From Hydromicrobium sp964517765 (GTDB lineage Bacteria; Actinomycetota; Humimicrobiia; Humimicrobiales; Humimicrobiaceae), in the NCBI GenBank assembly GCA_964517765.1, contig CAZFEN010000001.1:1-64000 (forward strand): DNA of 64,000 nucleotides, in the 5' to 3' direction. A program made the position numbers and the translations under genes. Under the pieces are notes generated by a model. That model was not told where the DNA came from. It searched no databases and saw only the letters and a program-made list of their open reading frames with translations. Of the stretch, positions 17,682 through 26,470 are shown piece after piece (positions within the stretch are counted from its first letter, which is position 1; each line of letters begins with the position of its first letter).

Positions 17682-18288
17682 TAAAAACAGAAAAATGAAA
17701 AAAAAATTGATTGAAAAAATTGCCGAAGTCAGTCTCCCTACCAGGTGGGGTGAATTCAAGGCCATCACTTATGAGTCCCTTATTAAGCCCGAATTTCACA
17801 TTGCATTCGTAAAAGGAGAGGTAAGAAACAAAAAAGATGTTCTTGTAAGGGTACATTCGCAATGTCTCACCGGAGATACTTTTGGGTCTATGAGATGTGA
17901 CTGCGGTGAGCAGCTGGACAGGGCATTTAAAAAAATAAACGAAAATGGCTCTGGCGTGATCCTTTATATGTCACAGGAAGGAAGAGGAATAGGATTCTGT
18001 AATAAAATGAAAGCTTATGAACTTCAGGAAAAAGGTCTTGATACGGTTGAAGCCAATCTCCGGCTTGGATTCGATGCAGATTTAAGGGATTACAGCGTGG
18101 GTGCACAGATACTTTCCGATCTTGGACTTACCACAATACACCTTATGACAAACAATCCAAAAAAAATCACGGGCCTTGAAGAGTACGGACTAAAAATAAC
18201 CAGAAGGATACCGCTTTCCATACCTCCAAACAAGAATAATAAAAAATACTTATCTACCAAAAAAAATAAATTAAATCATATGCTATGA
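17659..18288 (+). CDS. ribA: GTP cyclohydrolase II, stand-alone
   Basis: 209 residues. The zinc site and GTP-binding region are intact: HSQCLTGDTFGSMRCDCGEQL (about 71-91), MSQEGRGIGFCNK (about 110) and MTNNPKKI (about 165). It converts GTP into the first pyrimidine intermediate of riboflavin. In many operons this domain is fused to 3,4-dihydroxybutanone phosphate synthase (RibB). Here that domain is absent and not elsewhere in the window. The start might be the ATG at 17695, which fits the family's N-terminus better. The upstream frame overlaps ribE. Confidence 0.92.
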   Translation: MDSQIRNSKNRKMKKKLIEKIAEVSLPTRWGEFKAITYESLIKPEFHIAFVKGEVRNKKDVLVRVHSQCLTGDTFGSMRCDCGEQLDRAFKKINENGSGVILYMSQEGRGIGFCNKMKAYELQEKGLDTVEANLRLGFDADLRDYSVGAQILSDLGLTTIHLMTNNPKKITGLEEYGLKITRRIPLSIPPNKNNKKYLSTKKNKLNHML

Positions 18289-18312
18289 CCAATAGAAAGA
18301 AAGGATAAAACA

Positions 18313-18780
18313 ATGAAAAAATATGAAGGTAAACTGGATGCAAAAAAACTCAAATTTGGAATAGTAGTAAGCAGGTACAATGATTTTATAACTTCGAAGC
18401 TACTGGATGGGGCTCTGGACTGCCTGCACAGACACTTATGCGAGGATAATAACATCAGCGTAGCCCGGGTTCCCGGAGCATTTGAGATCCCATCGGTTGT
18501 AAAGCTAATGGCGCAGTCAAAAAAATATAATGCCATTATCTGTCTGGGTGCAGTAATAAAGGGAGATTCATCACATAATCAATATATCGCCAGTGAGACC
18601 ATCAAAGGCGTGGCAAAAATAAGCCTCGACTCGAATATTCCTGTTGCCTTTGGGGTTATAACCCCTGACAGCCTGGAACAGGCTATTGAGAGAGCCGGTA
18701 CCAAAAGAGGGAACAAGGGATGGGAAGCAGCACTGAGCGCAATAGAGATGGCTAATCTTTTTATAGAGATGAAACCCTAG
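18313..18780 (+). CDS. ribH: 6,7-dimethyl-8-ribityllumazine synthase
   Basis: 155 residues, standard length. Motifs: FGIVVSRYNDFITSKLLDGA, VPGAFEIP, GAVIKGDSSHNQYIASE (catalytic His region), PVAFGVITPDSLEQAIERAG and NKGWEAA. It joins the pyrimidine intermediate to 3,4-dihydroxybutanone phosphate. The subunits assemble into 5- to 60-mers in other bacteria. Last gene of the ribD-ribE-ribA-ribH operon, 24 bases after ribA with an AGAAAGGAT ribosome-binding site. Confidence 0.97.
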   Translation: MKKYEGKLDAKKLKFGIVVSRYNDFITSKLLDGALDCLHRHLCEDNNISVARVPGAFEIPSVVKLMAQSKKYNAIICLGAVIKGDSSHNQYIASETIKGVAKISLDSNIPVAFGVITPDSLEQAIERAGTKRGNKGWEAALSAIEMANLFIEMKP

Positions 18781-18839
18781 GCTGGTCAATTTACTTAAGT
18801 TTTTTATTTCAAGCTGCGCTAAATTTTTTATTAGATACT

Positions 18840-19838
18840 TTATGTTTCCGGTTGGGTTTTAAATTTTTCCGGATAACAGGCTTTCATAGTGGCGAAAATA
18901 GATTCTTTCAAGCCTCCTCTTCCGTATCCCAGCTTTTTTGCGGTATAAGAGGGATCAAAGAATAAATCATGGGTTAAAATATCCTGCATTAAATATCTGG
19001 CATCAAGGCCACCTTCCAGACCTTTCCTCTTCCGGCCCATGTTTATCATAATGCCTGCCAATACTGCCGCAAATCGTGGGATATTTATAATTTTTTTATG
19101 TACCTCAATGGAGGACATCATCATTTTAAGCATCTCCTTATATGAGTGGTTTTCATCACCCACAAGATACCGCTCGCCATGTTCGCCGTGTTCCAGACAT
19201 CCTATAATTGCCTCGCCTACGTGCTCTACGGCAATCATATTCGTCCCGCCTCCGGGAAAAAAGATGACCCTGCTCTTCAAAAAACGGTCCAGTAATACAT
19301 CCTTCCATAAAGGAACGCGGTTAGGCATACTGCCGAATATGTAAGGTAGCTCCAGGATCATAACTGCCATTTCCCCTCCGCCCGCGGCAATGGCCCGCTC
19401 CGCCTGTTCTACCCGGCATTTTATATAGGGATGGTGCTTTTTTAACTCTTTCTCCGGCCAAATCCTGTCAAAATATGCAAAATACGAATTCAGAACAACG
19501 CATTTTTTGATACCTGCCCTGCGTGCTGCAATTATGGTTTTCTCGCAGGATACGACAAGTCTGGTATGGAAAAAATCATATGCGGGAGCAGGAGGCGTAA
19601 CCCTATCGTCAGGACCCAGGGCATATACCATGGCATCATAGCCAGAAAAGTGTTCCTTTAAGTTTTCCTCCGAAAGTTCGAATACATTACCGTATCTGAC
19701 ATTTACCTCTTCGGGATACCAGCCATCGAGATTGACATCGTCAATTGCCAGAGTCCTCATTGAATATCCCCTTTTTAGTGCTTCAAGCAGTGTATAATAG
19801 CCCAGGAATCCGGTTCCTCCGACAATCACTATTTTCAT
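18840..19838 (-). CDS. NAD-dependent epimerase/dehydratase family protein (extended SDR)
   Basis: 332 residues. The Rossmann nucleotide site is IVGGTGFLGYYTLLEALKRG at the N-terminus. The family's catalytic YxxxK is not clearly present: the corresponding helix reads HHPYIKCRVEQAE, so this may be an atypical member, closer to NmrA-like or nucleotide-sugar reductases. The C-terminal part (EHVGEAIIGCLEHG, LVGDENHSYKEML) is typical. The substrate is unknown. It converges on ribH and is 60 bases from it. Confidence 0.82.
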   Translation of the reverse strand: MKIVIVGGTGFLGYYTLLEALKRGYSMRTLAIDDVNLDGWYPEEVNVRYGNVFELSEENLKEHFSGYDAMVYALGPDDRVTPPAPAYDFFHTRLVVSCEKTIIAARRAGIKKCVVLNSYFAYFDRIWPEKELKKHHPYIKCRVEQAERAIAAGGGEMAVMILELPYIFGSMPNRVPLWKDVLLDRFLKSRVIFFPGGGTNMIAVEHVGEAIIGCLEHGEHGERYLVGDENHSYKEMLKMMMSSIEVHKKIINIPRFAAVLAGIMINMGRKRKGLEGGLDARYLMQDILTHDLFFDPSYTAKKLGYGRGGLKESIFATMKACYPEKFKTQPET

Positions 19839-19899
19839 GCATACCTCATATATATCATTACTTTAATACGGTAATATGTATTTACTTATTTGAACTTAC

Positions 19900-20532
19900 T
19901 TAAGGAATCAGTTTGCCAGCCAGTTCAACCGCACCCGGTGCATCCGGCGAATAACCGTCTGCCCCTATTGAATCCGCAAATTCCTGATTCAATGGTGCAC
20001 CACCAACTATTACTTTCACACCGGTGTTTTTACGATCGGCTTTAAGCATATCGATTACTGTTTTCATAGCCGGCATTGTAGTTGTAAGAAGTGCAGACAT
20101 ACCAATTAGTTTTGCTCCATGTTTCTTCATCCCTTCTATGAACTTCTCGGGAGGGACATCGACTCCCAGATCGATCACGGTATATCCTCCGCCTTCAAGC
20201 ATCATACCAACAAGATTCTTACCGATTTCATGGATATCCCCTTTTACCGTGCCGAGTATTACTATTCCCTTTCTTTTCGCAGAAGATTCGGCAAGGAGAG
20301 GTTTTATTATTTCCATTGCGGCTTTCATTGCCCTTGCGGATAATAATACCTCCGGCAGGTAGATCTCTTTGTCCCTGAATTTTTTTCCCACAACATCCAT
20401 GCCGGGTACCAATCCATCATCTAAAATATCAAGCGCAGGTACTCCATTAGCAATAAGTTTTTGTGCAATATCTCTACTGCTTATATTATCTCCTTTTATT
20501 ATGGACTCTGCCAGGTTTTGATATTTAACCAT
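19900..20532 (-). CDS. Corrinoid (cobalamin-binding) protein of methyltransferase type
   Basis: 210 residues. The N-terminal helical cap (about 1-85) contains GLVPGMDVVGKKF and LPEVLLSARAM. The C-terminal B12-binding Rossmann domain has GTVKGDIHEIGKNLVGMML with the DxHxxG cobalt-ligand motif, then LGVDVPPEKF and VGGAPLNQEFADSIGADGYS. This is the MtbC/MttC/MtaC type, methyl carriers in methylamine, methanol or methoxy-compound metabolism. No cognate methyltransferase or activating ATPase is adjacent, so the substrate cannot be stated. Starts with ATG at 20532. Confidence 0.92.
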   Translation of the reverse strand: MVKYQNLAESIIKGDNISSRDIAQKLIANGVPALDILDDGLVPGMDVVGKKFRDKEIYLPEVLLSARAMKAAMEIIKPLLAESSAKRKGIVILGTVKGDIHEIGKNLVGMMLEGGGYTVIDLGVDVPPEKFIEGMKKHGAKLIGMSALLTTTMPAMKTVIDMLKADRKNTGVKVIVGGAPLNQEFADSIGADGYSPDAPGAVELAGKLIP

Positions 20533-20710
20533 AATACATCCTTCATATAATCTTTGACTTTCTTAAAAAATACTCTGTAATATTTTAACAAATAGTATAA
20601 AAAATAAAAAATGATTGATTTGTTATTTACTCAGCATTTTTTATGCTGTATACTTTTAAAACAATGTAAGATTCACCTATAAATCGTTTTTATACAATTT
20701 TTAAACTTTT

Positions 20711-21346
20711 ATGCCAATTAGTGCCAGGGAAAGCTTAAATAAATTAAACAAAGATATCGGTAACTGCAAAAAATGCATTGATCCTATTAAAACCCGAAAA
20801 CAGTCTTCACCCGGAATCGGTTCTTCCAAAGCAAAAATAATGGTAATAGCTGATTATCCGGAATCTCTCAATACCGCCAAAAAAGGTGGCACAATCATCA
20901 GTGATGACCGGGATAAATTCATAAGAAAATTATTTAATGAGGCAGGATTATCATTTACCAGAGATATATATGTTACATATCTCATCAAATGTTCATCCGG
21001 AAAGCCAACTAAAGAAAAGGGTGGGTCCGGAGCAGGTACCATCAAATTATTAAAAAAACATATAGACAACTGTATCTCATTTTTATCAAAAGAAATCTCC
21101 ATAATCACTCCTCATATAATCATCTCTCTTGGGCTTGATGTATCCAATGTGATCCTGCAAAAGTTTTTTTCCGTAAGTAAAAAATATAGAAGCATGGAAA
21201 AAATACATATGAGGATCTTCGAAAATCCGTCTTTTAAGCTTGTCCCTTTTACCGATCCCCTGAACATTAGTAAAAGTGGCGCCATTACTGAACAAAAGTT
21301 CAAAAAAGACTTCCAGGCCCTTTCCAAACTTCTAAAAATAATTTAA
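20711..21346 (+). CDS. Uracil-DNA glycosylase-superfamily Fe-S protein with altered motifs
   Basis: 211 residues. Four cysteines at positions matching family 4/5 [4Fe-4S] uracil-DNA glycosylases are present: NCKKC near 18-22, IKC near 95 and NC near 119. The fold features PGIGSSKAKIMVIAD, GLSFTRDIYVTYLIKC and ITPHIIISLGLDV also match. But the catalytic motif usually read as GEAPG is ADYPES here, and the usual C-terminal HPS motif appears replaced by PFTDP. It may be a catalytically different or inactive relative. It converges on the 3D-domain gene, eight bases away. Confidence 0.72.
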   Translation: MPISARESLNKLNKDIGNCKKCIDPIKTRKQSSPGIGSSKAKIMVIADYPESLNTAKKGGTIISDDRDKFIRKLFNEAGLSFTRDIYVTYLIKCSSGKPTKEKGGSGAGTIKLLKKHIDNCISFLSKEISIITPHIIISLGLDVSNVILQKFFSVSKKYRSMEKIHMRIFENPSFKLVPFTDPLNISKSGAITEQKFKKDFQALSKLLKII

Positions 21347-21353
21347 AGATACT

Positions 21354-22391
21354 TTAATTCTCTATAAGATATATTTTTATTTTTCTCCTGCCGTACCCAA
21401 AGCATTCCTGCAGAGTCTCGAAACACAGATCTATTCTGCCTCCTTTTATCCAACCGCCCGTATCGGCGGCAAGAGCCTCACCATAACCCGGTATGTATAG
21501 TCTGGTACCAAGAGGTATTATTTTTGGATCAACTGCAACTATTCCCTTTCTGGCTCTCAGCCCTATTGCCGTTATTCCGTTTCCGTTAATATCGTTGCCT
21601 CCTTTACCGAAAGCATAGTATGCAGTTGCTACCATGTCCCATTCTCCAATCAGAGTAAGTCCGGGGGGCTGGATCATCGCTATTCTTTTTTTTATTTCTG
21701 CTAAAAGATTCTGGATTTCTCCTTTCTCACTTTTTACCTGACTCAGAAGGACCTTATTTTCTTCTATGCTTTTGGCAAGCTGTGTTTCCTCTTCCTGAAT
21801 TTTAGCTCTTGTGGCTTCGACTTCTTTCATTTTTTCTTCTGATTTTCTTGAAATCCTATCGTATTCTTCCTTTTCAAAACGGAGTTCCTCTATTATTTCG
21901 GCTTCTCTTCTCATAATATTTTTAAAAAGATAAAGATTGTTTATCACTTCATTCAGATCTCTTGCACTTATAATGAGCTTCTTCACATCATCATTGCCGT
22001 ACTTATAAGAGAAAATAATTTTCTCTTCAAGTATTCCCTTTTTATTCTCAATGCTTTTCATCAATTCTATTTTTTCTTTATTTAATTCATCCAGCTGGTT
22101 CTCTAATGCTTCAAGTTCCCCATCCAATGATTCAAGTGTATTTCTCTTATTCTCTATTTCAGTCTCGGAGATAAATATTTTTTCCAGCAGATCTTCCTCG
22201 CCCTGGCTGAGCGTGGCAATTGCGTTTCCCAGTTCCTGCAAAGTGACTGCATCGATTTTTTTAGGTGAAACCAGAAGTAAAGAAATGAAAATAGAAATAA
22301 TAGCAGTTATGAAAATTGTTCTTTTCAAAAAGATTTTTTTAGAGAACCCGGATCTTTTTAAGATATGTTCTTTCTCTGCTTTATCAACCAT
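21354..22391 (-). CDS. Secreted coiled-coil protein with C-terminal 3D domain
   Basis: 345 residues. A transmembrane or signal segment (about 22-42) is followed by a long coiled coil rich in Glu/Lys/Leu (about 55-235), as in peptidoglycan-hydrolase activators. A 3D (Asp-Asp-Asp) domain (about 255-340) follows: MVATAYYAF, GIVAVDPKIIPLGTRLYIPG, AADTGGWIKGGRIDLCF. The domain resembles lytic transglycosylases such as MltA and the Rpf/Sps family, and its aspartates are intact. Likely a cell-wall remodelling enzyme or its regulator. Confidence 0.88.
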   Translation of the reverse strand: MVDKAEKEHILKRSGFSKKIFLKRTIFITAIISIFISLLLVSPKKIDAVTLQELGNAIATLSQGEEDLLEKIFISETEIENKRNTLESLDGELEALENQLDELNKEKIELMKSIENKKGILEEKIIFSYKYGNDDVKKLIISARDLNEVINNLYLFKNIMRREAEIIEELRFEKEEYDRISRKSEEKMKEVEATRAKIQEEETQLAKSIEENKVLLSQVKSEKGEIQNLLAEIKKRIAMIQPPGLTLIGEWDMVATAYYAFGKGGNDINGNGITAIGLRARKGIVAVDPKIIPLGTRLYIPGYGEALAADTGGWIKGGRIDLCFETLQECFGYGRRKIKIYLIEN

Positions 22392-22600
22392 ATTTATTTT
22401 AATAATATATATAAATTTTAAAGAAGCCTTACTCTGACCGGCATATTAAAAAATAATTTTAGTATAATTATATACATTTTTATAGAAATAATTAATTTTA
22501 TACATATTTAATCAATAGTATAAAATAATGACCTTTTATTATAAAATGATTGCCAGCCGTTTTTAAAGGCATAATAAATTATCTATTAATATTTTGGATA

Positions 22601-23227
22601 ATGAAAATACTTGCGATAAGTGACAAAATAGTAGATATCATTTACACTTCCTCTATTGCAGAAAGATTAAAAGATATAGATTTTATTGTTTCCTGCGGTG
22701 ATCTTCCTGGCAGTTATCTTGAATTCATAGTCTCCATACTCAACAAGCCATTATTTTATGTCTATGGAAATCACCATATAGACGCCATATATACGGAAAA
22801 CGGAGTAAAGGAAGGAGAACCCGAAGGCTGCATCAATCTGGACAACAGGATCATAGAATATAACGGAGTTATCATCGGCGGACTTGAGGGGTCCATCCGT
22901 TACAGTACAGGTAAATATCAATATACCGATTTTGAGATGTGCATGAAGATAAATCGCATGAAACCACGGCTCTATCTTAACAGGATTTTTAAAAAACGAT
23001 ATATCGACATACTCATAACTCATTCACCGCCATATAAAATCCAGGATCAAGATGATTTACCTCACAGAGGATTTAAGTGTCTCGCCAGCTTTATCAGAAG
23101 ATACAATCCAAAATTTTTAATACACGGTCACATTCATGCATATGGAGTAGATAATAACTGGATAAAAAAAGTGGATAAGACAAAAGTTATTAACGCTTAT
23201 GGATTTAGAATCATAGAATATGAATAA
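22601..23227 (+). CDS. Metallophosphoesterase of a divergent family
   Basis: About 208 residues, calcineurin-like. SCGDLPGSYLEFIVS carries the GD metal motif, YVYGNHH replaces the usual GNHD, and THSPPY and HGHIHAYG complete the site. The first motif, normally DxH, reads ISDKIVD, a variant found in a subgroup of small phosphoesterases. The substrate is unknown. The frame is open to 22550, but the ATG at 22601 starts the first beta strand. The next gene overlaps it by eight bases, so the two are translationally coupled. Confidence 0.85.
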   Translation: MKILAISDKIVDIIYTSSIAERLKDIDFIVSCGDLPGSYLEFIVSILNKPLFYVYGNHHIDAIYTENGVKEGEPEGCINLDNRIIEYNGVIIGGLEGSIRYSTGKYQYTDFEMCMKINRMKPRLYLNRIFKKRYIDILITHSPPYKIQDQDDLPHRGFKCLASFIRRYNPKFLIHGHIHAYGVDNNWIKKVDKTKVINAYGFRIIEYE

Positions 23228-24152
23228 TATTATAACAGAAGCAAAAAATGAATTTGAAAGTGCAAGATTTCGTGTACTATTCAATAACCTGAAATCATAC
23301 ATTGCCGGTAAAGAAAATAAACTATTATCATTTGAAGAAATAAGCAAGGGTTTGAATCTGTACAATCAAAAATATCTTGGAATAAGAACCGTTGATGTCG
23401 ATGATATAGTTGGCAGCATAGACAGATACAAAGATTTCGACAGACATTTTCTGCCTATAAAACCAAATCTTGAGCACAGATGGTCTGATATCTATAGTGC
23501 ATATAAAAAGAATATCGATCTCCCACTGGTAAAACTGTATAAAGTCGGCAATATCTATTTTGTGCTGGACGGCAATCATAGAGTGAGTGTGGCAAAAAGA
23601 ATGGGGGTCAACTATATAGACGCCGACGTAATAGAATTTATCACAAAAATCCCCGTGTCGAGAGAAATGGATCCAATAGATATGTTTATACTGGCAGAAA
23701 GAGAAAAATTTCTTAGCCTGACAAAACTTAATGAAAGCAGACCTGACATTAAAATAAGACTTACGGTGCCGGGCAAGTATGATTTTCTTTTAGAGCAGAT
23801 CAATAATCATATGTACAATTTAAATCAAAATAAAATAAATGGGGAAAAAATTACTTTTGAGGAAGCTGCGATAGACTGGTATGATAATGTATATCTTCCG
23901 GCTATAAGCATCATAGATAAATTTAAGATAATCGAAAATTTTTCCAACAGAACCAAATCAGATTTATTTGTATGGATAATTGGTCATAAATACTACTTAA
24001 AAAATAAATATGGAAAAGACATAGAGCTTAAAGAAGCTGCATACGATTTTTCGACAAAATATAGCGAAGGATTACTTCCCAAAATAAAACTTATGACCGG
24101 TAATTTTTTTAAAAAACTTCACCTTAAAAAAAATAATAACAGGAGATTTTAA
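23220..24152 (+). CDS. ParB/Srx-fold protein, function unknown
   Basis: 310 residues. Residues about 60-145 match the ParB N-terminal fold: DIVGSIDRYKDFDRHFLPIK, then VKLYKVGNIYFVLDGNHRVS and VAKRMGVNYIDADVIEF. The DGNHRV segment corresponds to the nucleotide-binding GERR-type motif. The C-terminal half is helical with no DNA-binding domain that I recognise. It is not a chromosome-partitioning ParB, which is at 53.2 kb. It is translationally coupled to the upstream phosphoesterase, suggesting a joint function. Confidence 0.72.
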   Translation: MNNIITEAKNEFESARFRVLFNNLKSYIAGKENKLLSFEEISKGLNLYNQKYLGIRTVDVDDIVGSIDRYKDFDRHFLPIKPNLEHRWSDIYSAYKKNIDLPLVKLYKVGNIYFVLDGNHRVSVAKRMGVNYIDADVIEFITKIPVSREMDPIDMFILAEREKFLSLTKLNESRPDIKIRLTVPGKYDFLLEQINNHMYNLNQNKINGEKITFEEAAIDWYDNVYLPAISIIDKFKIIENFSNRTKSDLFVWIIGHKYYLKNKYGKDIELKEAAYDFSTKYSEGLLPKIKLMTGNFFKKLHLKKNNNRRF

Positions 24153-24172
24153 CTCCTTTATTATCCTATCTG

Positions 24173-24976
24173 CTACTGAAATCTGTAGTGACCGGTTATG
24201 ATTTTCTCTTTTAAAATATTTCTTTCAACCGTATATCCCGGATCAATATAATTATAAATGACTTTGGGAATTCCTTCCCTTGTAGTATTATCCGAGATAA
24301 TGCCAACATTATCGGTATAGCCATTTCTATCCATATCAAAAAAAACAACATCTCCGGGAATCCATGAATTCAAATTATTGCTATCTGTAGCAACAAATAA
24401 AATATCAAGAGCTTTTGCATTTCTTTTAAAAAAAATCTCAAGATTCTGGATTCTGCGATAATCGATATTCGGATCACTGGTTCTTTGCCCCCATATCTCT
24501 CTTAACGGATACTCGTCGAAATTAGTCCTTATATCCTCATCTACCATTTCTCTTAAATCTAAACCTGCTTCTTTGAAGGCTCTGGCTATGATATCGGTAC
24601 AGTCTGCCAGATTTTCAGGGGGGTCTCCACCCTGGTAATAATTAGTTTCACCCTCTTTCCGAAAAATATTTTTGGCGGGATCTTCAAGCTGTTTTTTTGT
24701 ACCAAGCATAATATCTTTTTGATCATTTATGCCATCATTATCTACATCCCCTGAAATGCCGAGATTATCCATATCTATCAGCCTGAATCTTGGTAATTGT
24801 TCAGCAAGTGCCGTTTTCGGTTCATATTCTTTTTTGAAGGAAAATTCATTGACACTTATAATCACCGCTATTACTATAATCAGAACCAATATAATAATTA
24901 AGAAATGCTTAATGTTAAATCTTTTTTTATGTTCTTCCAAGATCTTAAGAGAAGTAAGGATATTAAATAGAGACAA
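24173..24976 (-). CDS. DUF1287 membrane-anchored NlpC/P60-like protein
   Basis: 267 residues. One transmembrane segment (about 24-44) is followed by a DUF1287 domain: DVDNDGINDQKDIMLG, the conserved LADCTDIIARAFKEAG with the probable nucleophile Cys, DPNIDYRRIQNLEIFFKR, WIPGDVVFFDM and NVGIISD. The family has an NlpC/P60-like fold and is thought to act on the cell wall. The His usually seen before the GIV strand reads Asn here. It starts seven bases after the NuoN-like gene in the same direction, so it belongs to the complex I-like operon's transcript. Confidence 0.83.
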   Translation of the reverse strand: MSLFNILTSLKILEEHKKRFNIKHFLIIILVLIIVIAVIISVNEFSFKKEYEPKTALAEQLPRFRLIDMDNLGISGDVDNDGINDQKDIMLGTKKQLEDPAKNIFRKEGETNYYQGGDPPENLADCTDIIARAFKEAGLDLREMVDEDIRTNFDEYPLREIWGQRTSDPNIDYRRIQNLEIFFKRNAKALDILFVATDSNNLNSWIPGDVVFFDMDRNGYTDNVGIISDNTTREGIPKVIYNYIDPGYTVERNILKEKIITGHYRFQ

Positions 24977-24983
24977 TAAAAAA

Positions 24984-26468
24984 CTAAAATCCGGTTATTT
25001 TAAAATCCATGATCCCTATATCGATATTCAATATTTTTAGCAAACCCCATACGGCAGCAGCCAGTGTGATCAGAGAAAAAAAAGTGACATAAATATATAA
25101 AAACCCGGGAAATACGATTTTTTCTATGGTACCCCTGAGAGGCTTTTTAAAAAACCGGATAATTATTCTAAATGCGTTGATCAAAAGAAATATAAAAGTA
25201 ATTGTTATTATTACCAGTAATGTCAGATTCAGGATACCCATCTCTGCAGGATTTGTACCGCTAAAATATTTTATAAAGGGTCCGATATGATGGGCAAATC
25301 CGATCCAGGATAAAAATATTATCGTCAAATTAATACCCATATAGATATTGCTTCTTCCCAGTCCTCTTATATTATCAATAGAATCGCTGTTTGTATTTTT
25401 TTCTAAACTGCTGAAAATATTATAAATTGGTATAAAACTGAATATTATCAGAAATATATTCTCTATATTGAACCAGGCAAGCGAATCACCTGTAATGATT
25501 CCGGCAGAAAACATAGAAATATTCAGTATAAAAATACCGATAAAAAATAAAAATAAAAATGATATTATTCTTCTTATACTATTGGTTTTAAAAGCTCCTA
25601 TGCTGCTTACAAGTATAAAAATAAAAGCTATCGCCAGAAGTATAAAAGCATAGATGTTATTTCTTTCTATAAAAAAGCCGTATAATCCATTCAATTTCAT
25701 CAACATAAAAATCCCTATCGGAAAATACAAAAACCATATAACAGCATTCGATGAAAATTCGTTTTTTTTGACAAGCCTGATATATGGGCCCTGAAAGGGA
25801 AATAAAAATAAATACAGATAAACAGCAACTCCAAAAATAATCAAACCCGAAGCAATCAGCGGATTCGAAATATGTTCGGACTGTAAAATCTGATTAAAAT
25901 CTTTAAAATCCGTTGCACCATAAAACAATGAAAATCCGAAAAAGAATAAAATAACCGCCAGCAGCGGTCTTAAAAAGTATCCCATTATATAAGGCCTGAT
26001 CCTGTCCGTTTTTGAGTTCAGGGCAGTTATTAATTGAAATGTGGTCAGTATAAATATAATGAGGGCCACAAATATCAAAAGAAAATTTCTGGCAACCACG
26101 AGAAAAATAGCACTTATGGTAGAAAATAAAAGGAGATTGAGTATTTTAATAAAATGCCTGTTATCTCTTCCGTAAATGGAAATAAAAAATAATAGATTAA
26201 GGGCACAGAATATTATTATACTTATTTCTAACATTTGCAGGTTTTCAAAGTAAAAAAGAATGCTGGAAAAATTGCCGGCAGAAATAAAACTATAAATATT
26301 AAGATAAAAAGCCGTAATAAGAGAAATCGAAAAAAGGGTTATAATAAATTTTTTAACGGCCCGGTTCTCGGACATGACAAAAAAAGATGAAATGAAAATT
26401 ACACCGGATAAGACCATTACACTATGAAGAGGATTGATTTTTTCACTTATACCAAGTATAAAATTCAT
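24984..26468 (-). CDS. nuoN: Divergent NuoN-like antiporter subunit of a complex I-like enzyme
   Basis: 494 residues with roughly 13 hydrophobic helices. Homology to NuoN is seen around residues 110-215 (LLFSTISAIFLVVARNFLLI, FGFSLFYGATDFKDFNQI). The pumping residues seem gone. The Glu of the GLELLS helix is Ile here (FVALIIFIL). The Lys of LKYFLLGA is replaced (IMGYFLRPL). The VPKAA Lys is replaced in FPIGIFML, and the FHxWxPD loop reads LFPFQGPYIR. NuoL and NuoM are missing from the operon. This subunit is the only antiporter-type one, and it looks unable to translocate protons in the known way. Two bases separate it from nuoK. Confidence 0.75.
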   Translation of the reverse strand: MNFILGISEKINPLHSVMVLSGVIFISSFFVMSENRAVKKFIITLFSISLITAFYLNIYSFISAGNFSSILFYFENLQMLEISIIIFCALNLLFFISIYGRDNRHFIKILNLLLFSTISAIFLVVARNFLLIFVALIIFILTTFQLITALNSKTDRIRPYIMGYFLRPLLAVILFFFGFSLFYGATDFKDFNQILQSEHISNPLIASGLIIFGVAVYLYLFLFPFQGPYIRLVKKNEFSSNAVIWFLYFPIGIFMLMKLNGLYGFFIERNNIYAFILLAIAFIFILVSSIGAFKTNSIRRIISFLFLFFIGIFILNISMFSAGIITGDSLAWFNIENIFLIIFSFIPIYNIFSSLEKNTNSDSIDNIRGLGRSNIYMGINLTIIFLSWIGFAHHIGPFIKYFSGTNPAEMGILNLTLLVIITITFIFLLINAFRIIIRFFKKPLRGTIEKIVFPGFLYIYVTFFSLITLAAAVWGLLKILNIDIGIMDFKITGF

Positions 26469-26470
26469 AA

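Noticed and set aside
24140..24160. Terminator between the ParB-fold gene and the DUF1287 gene
   Set aside because: AGGAG/CTCCT gives only five base pairs with a weak T-rich tail. Too short to call.
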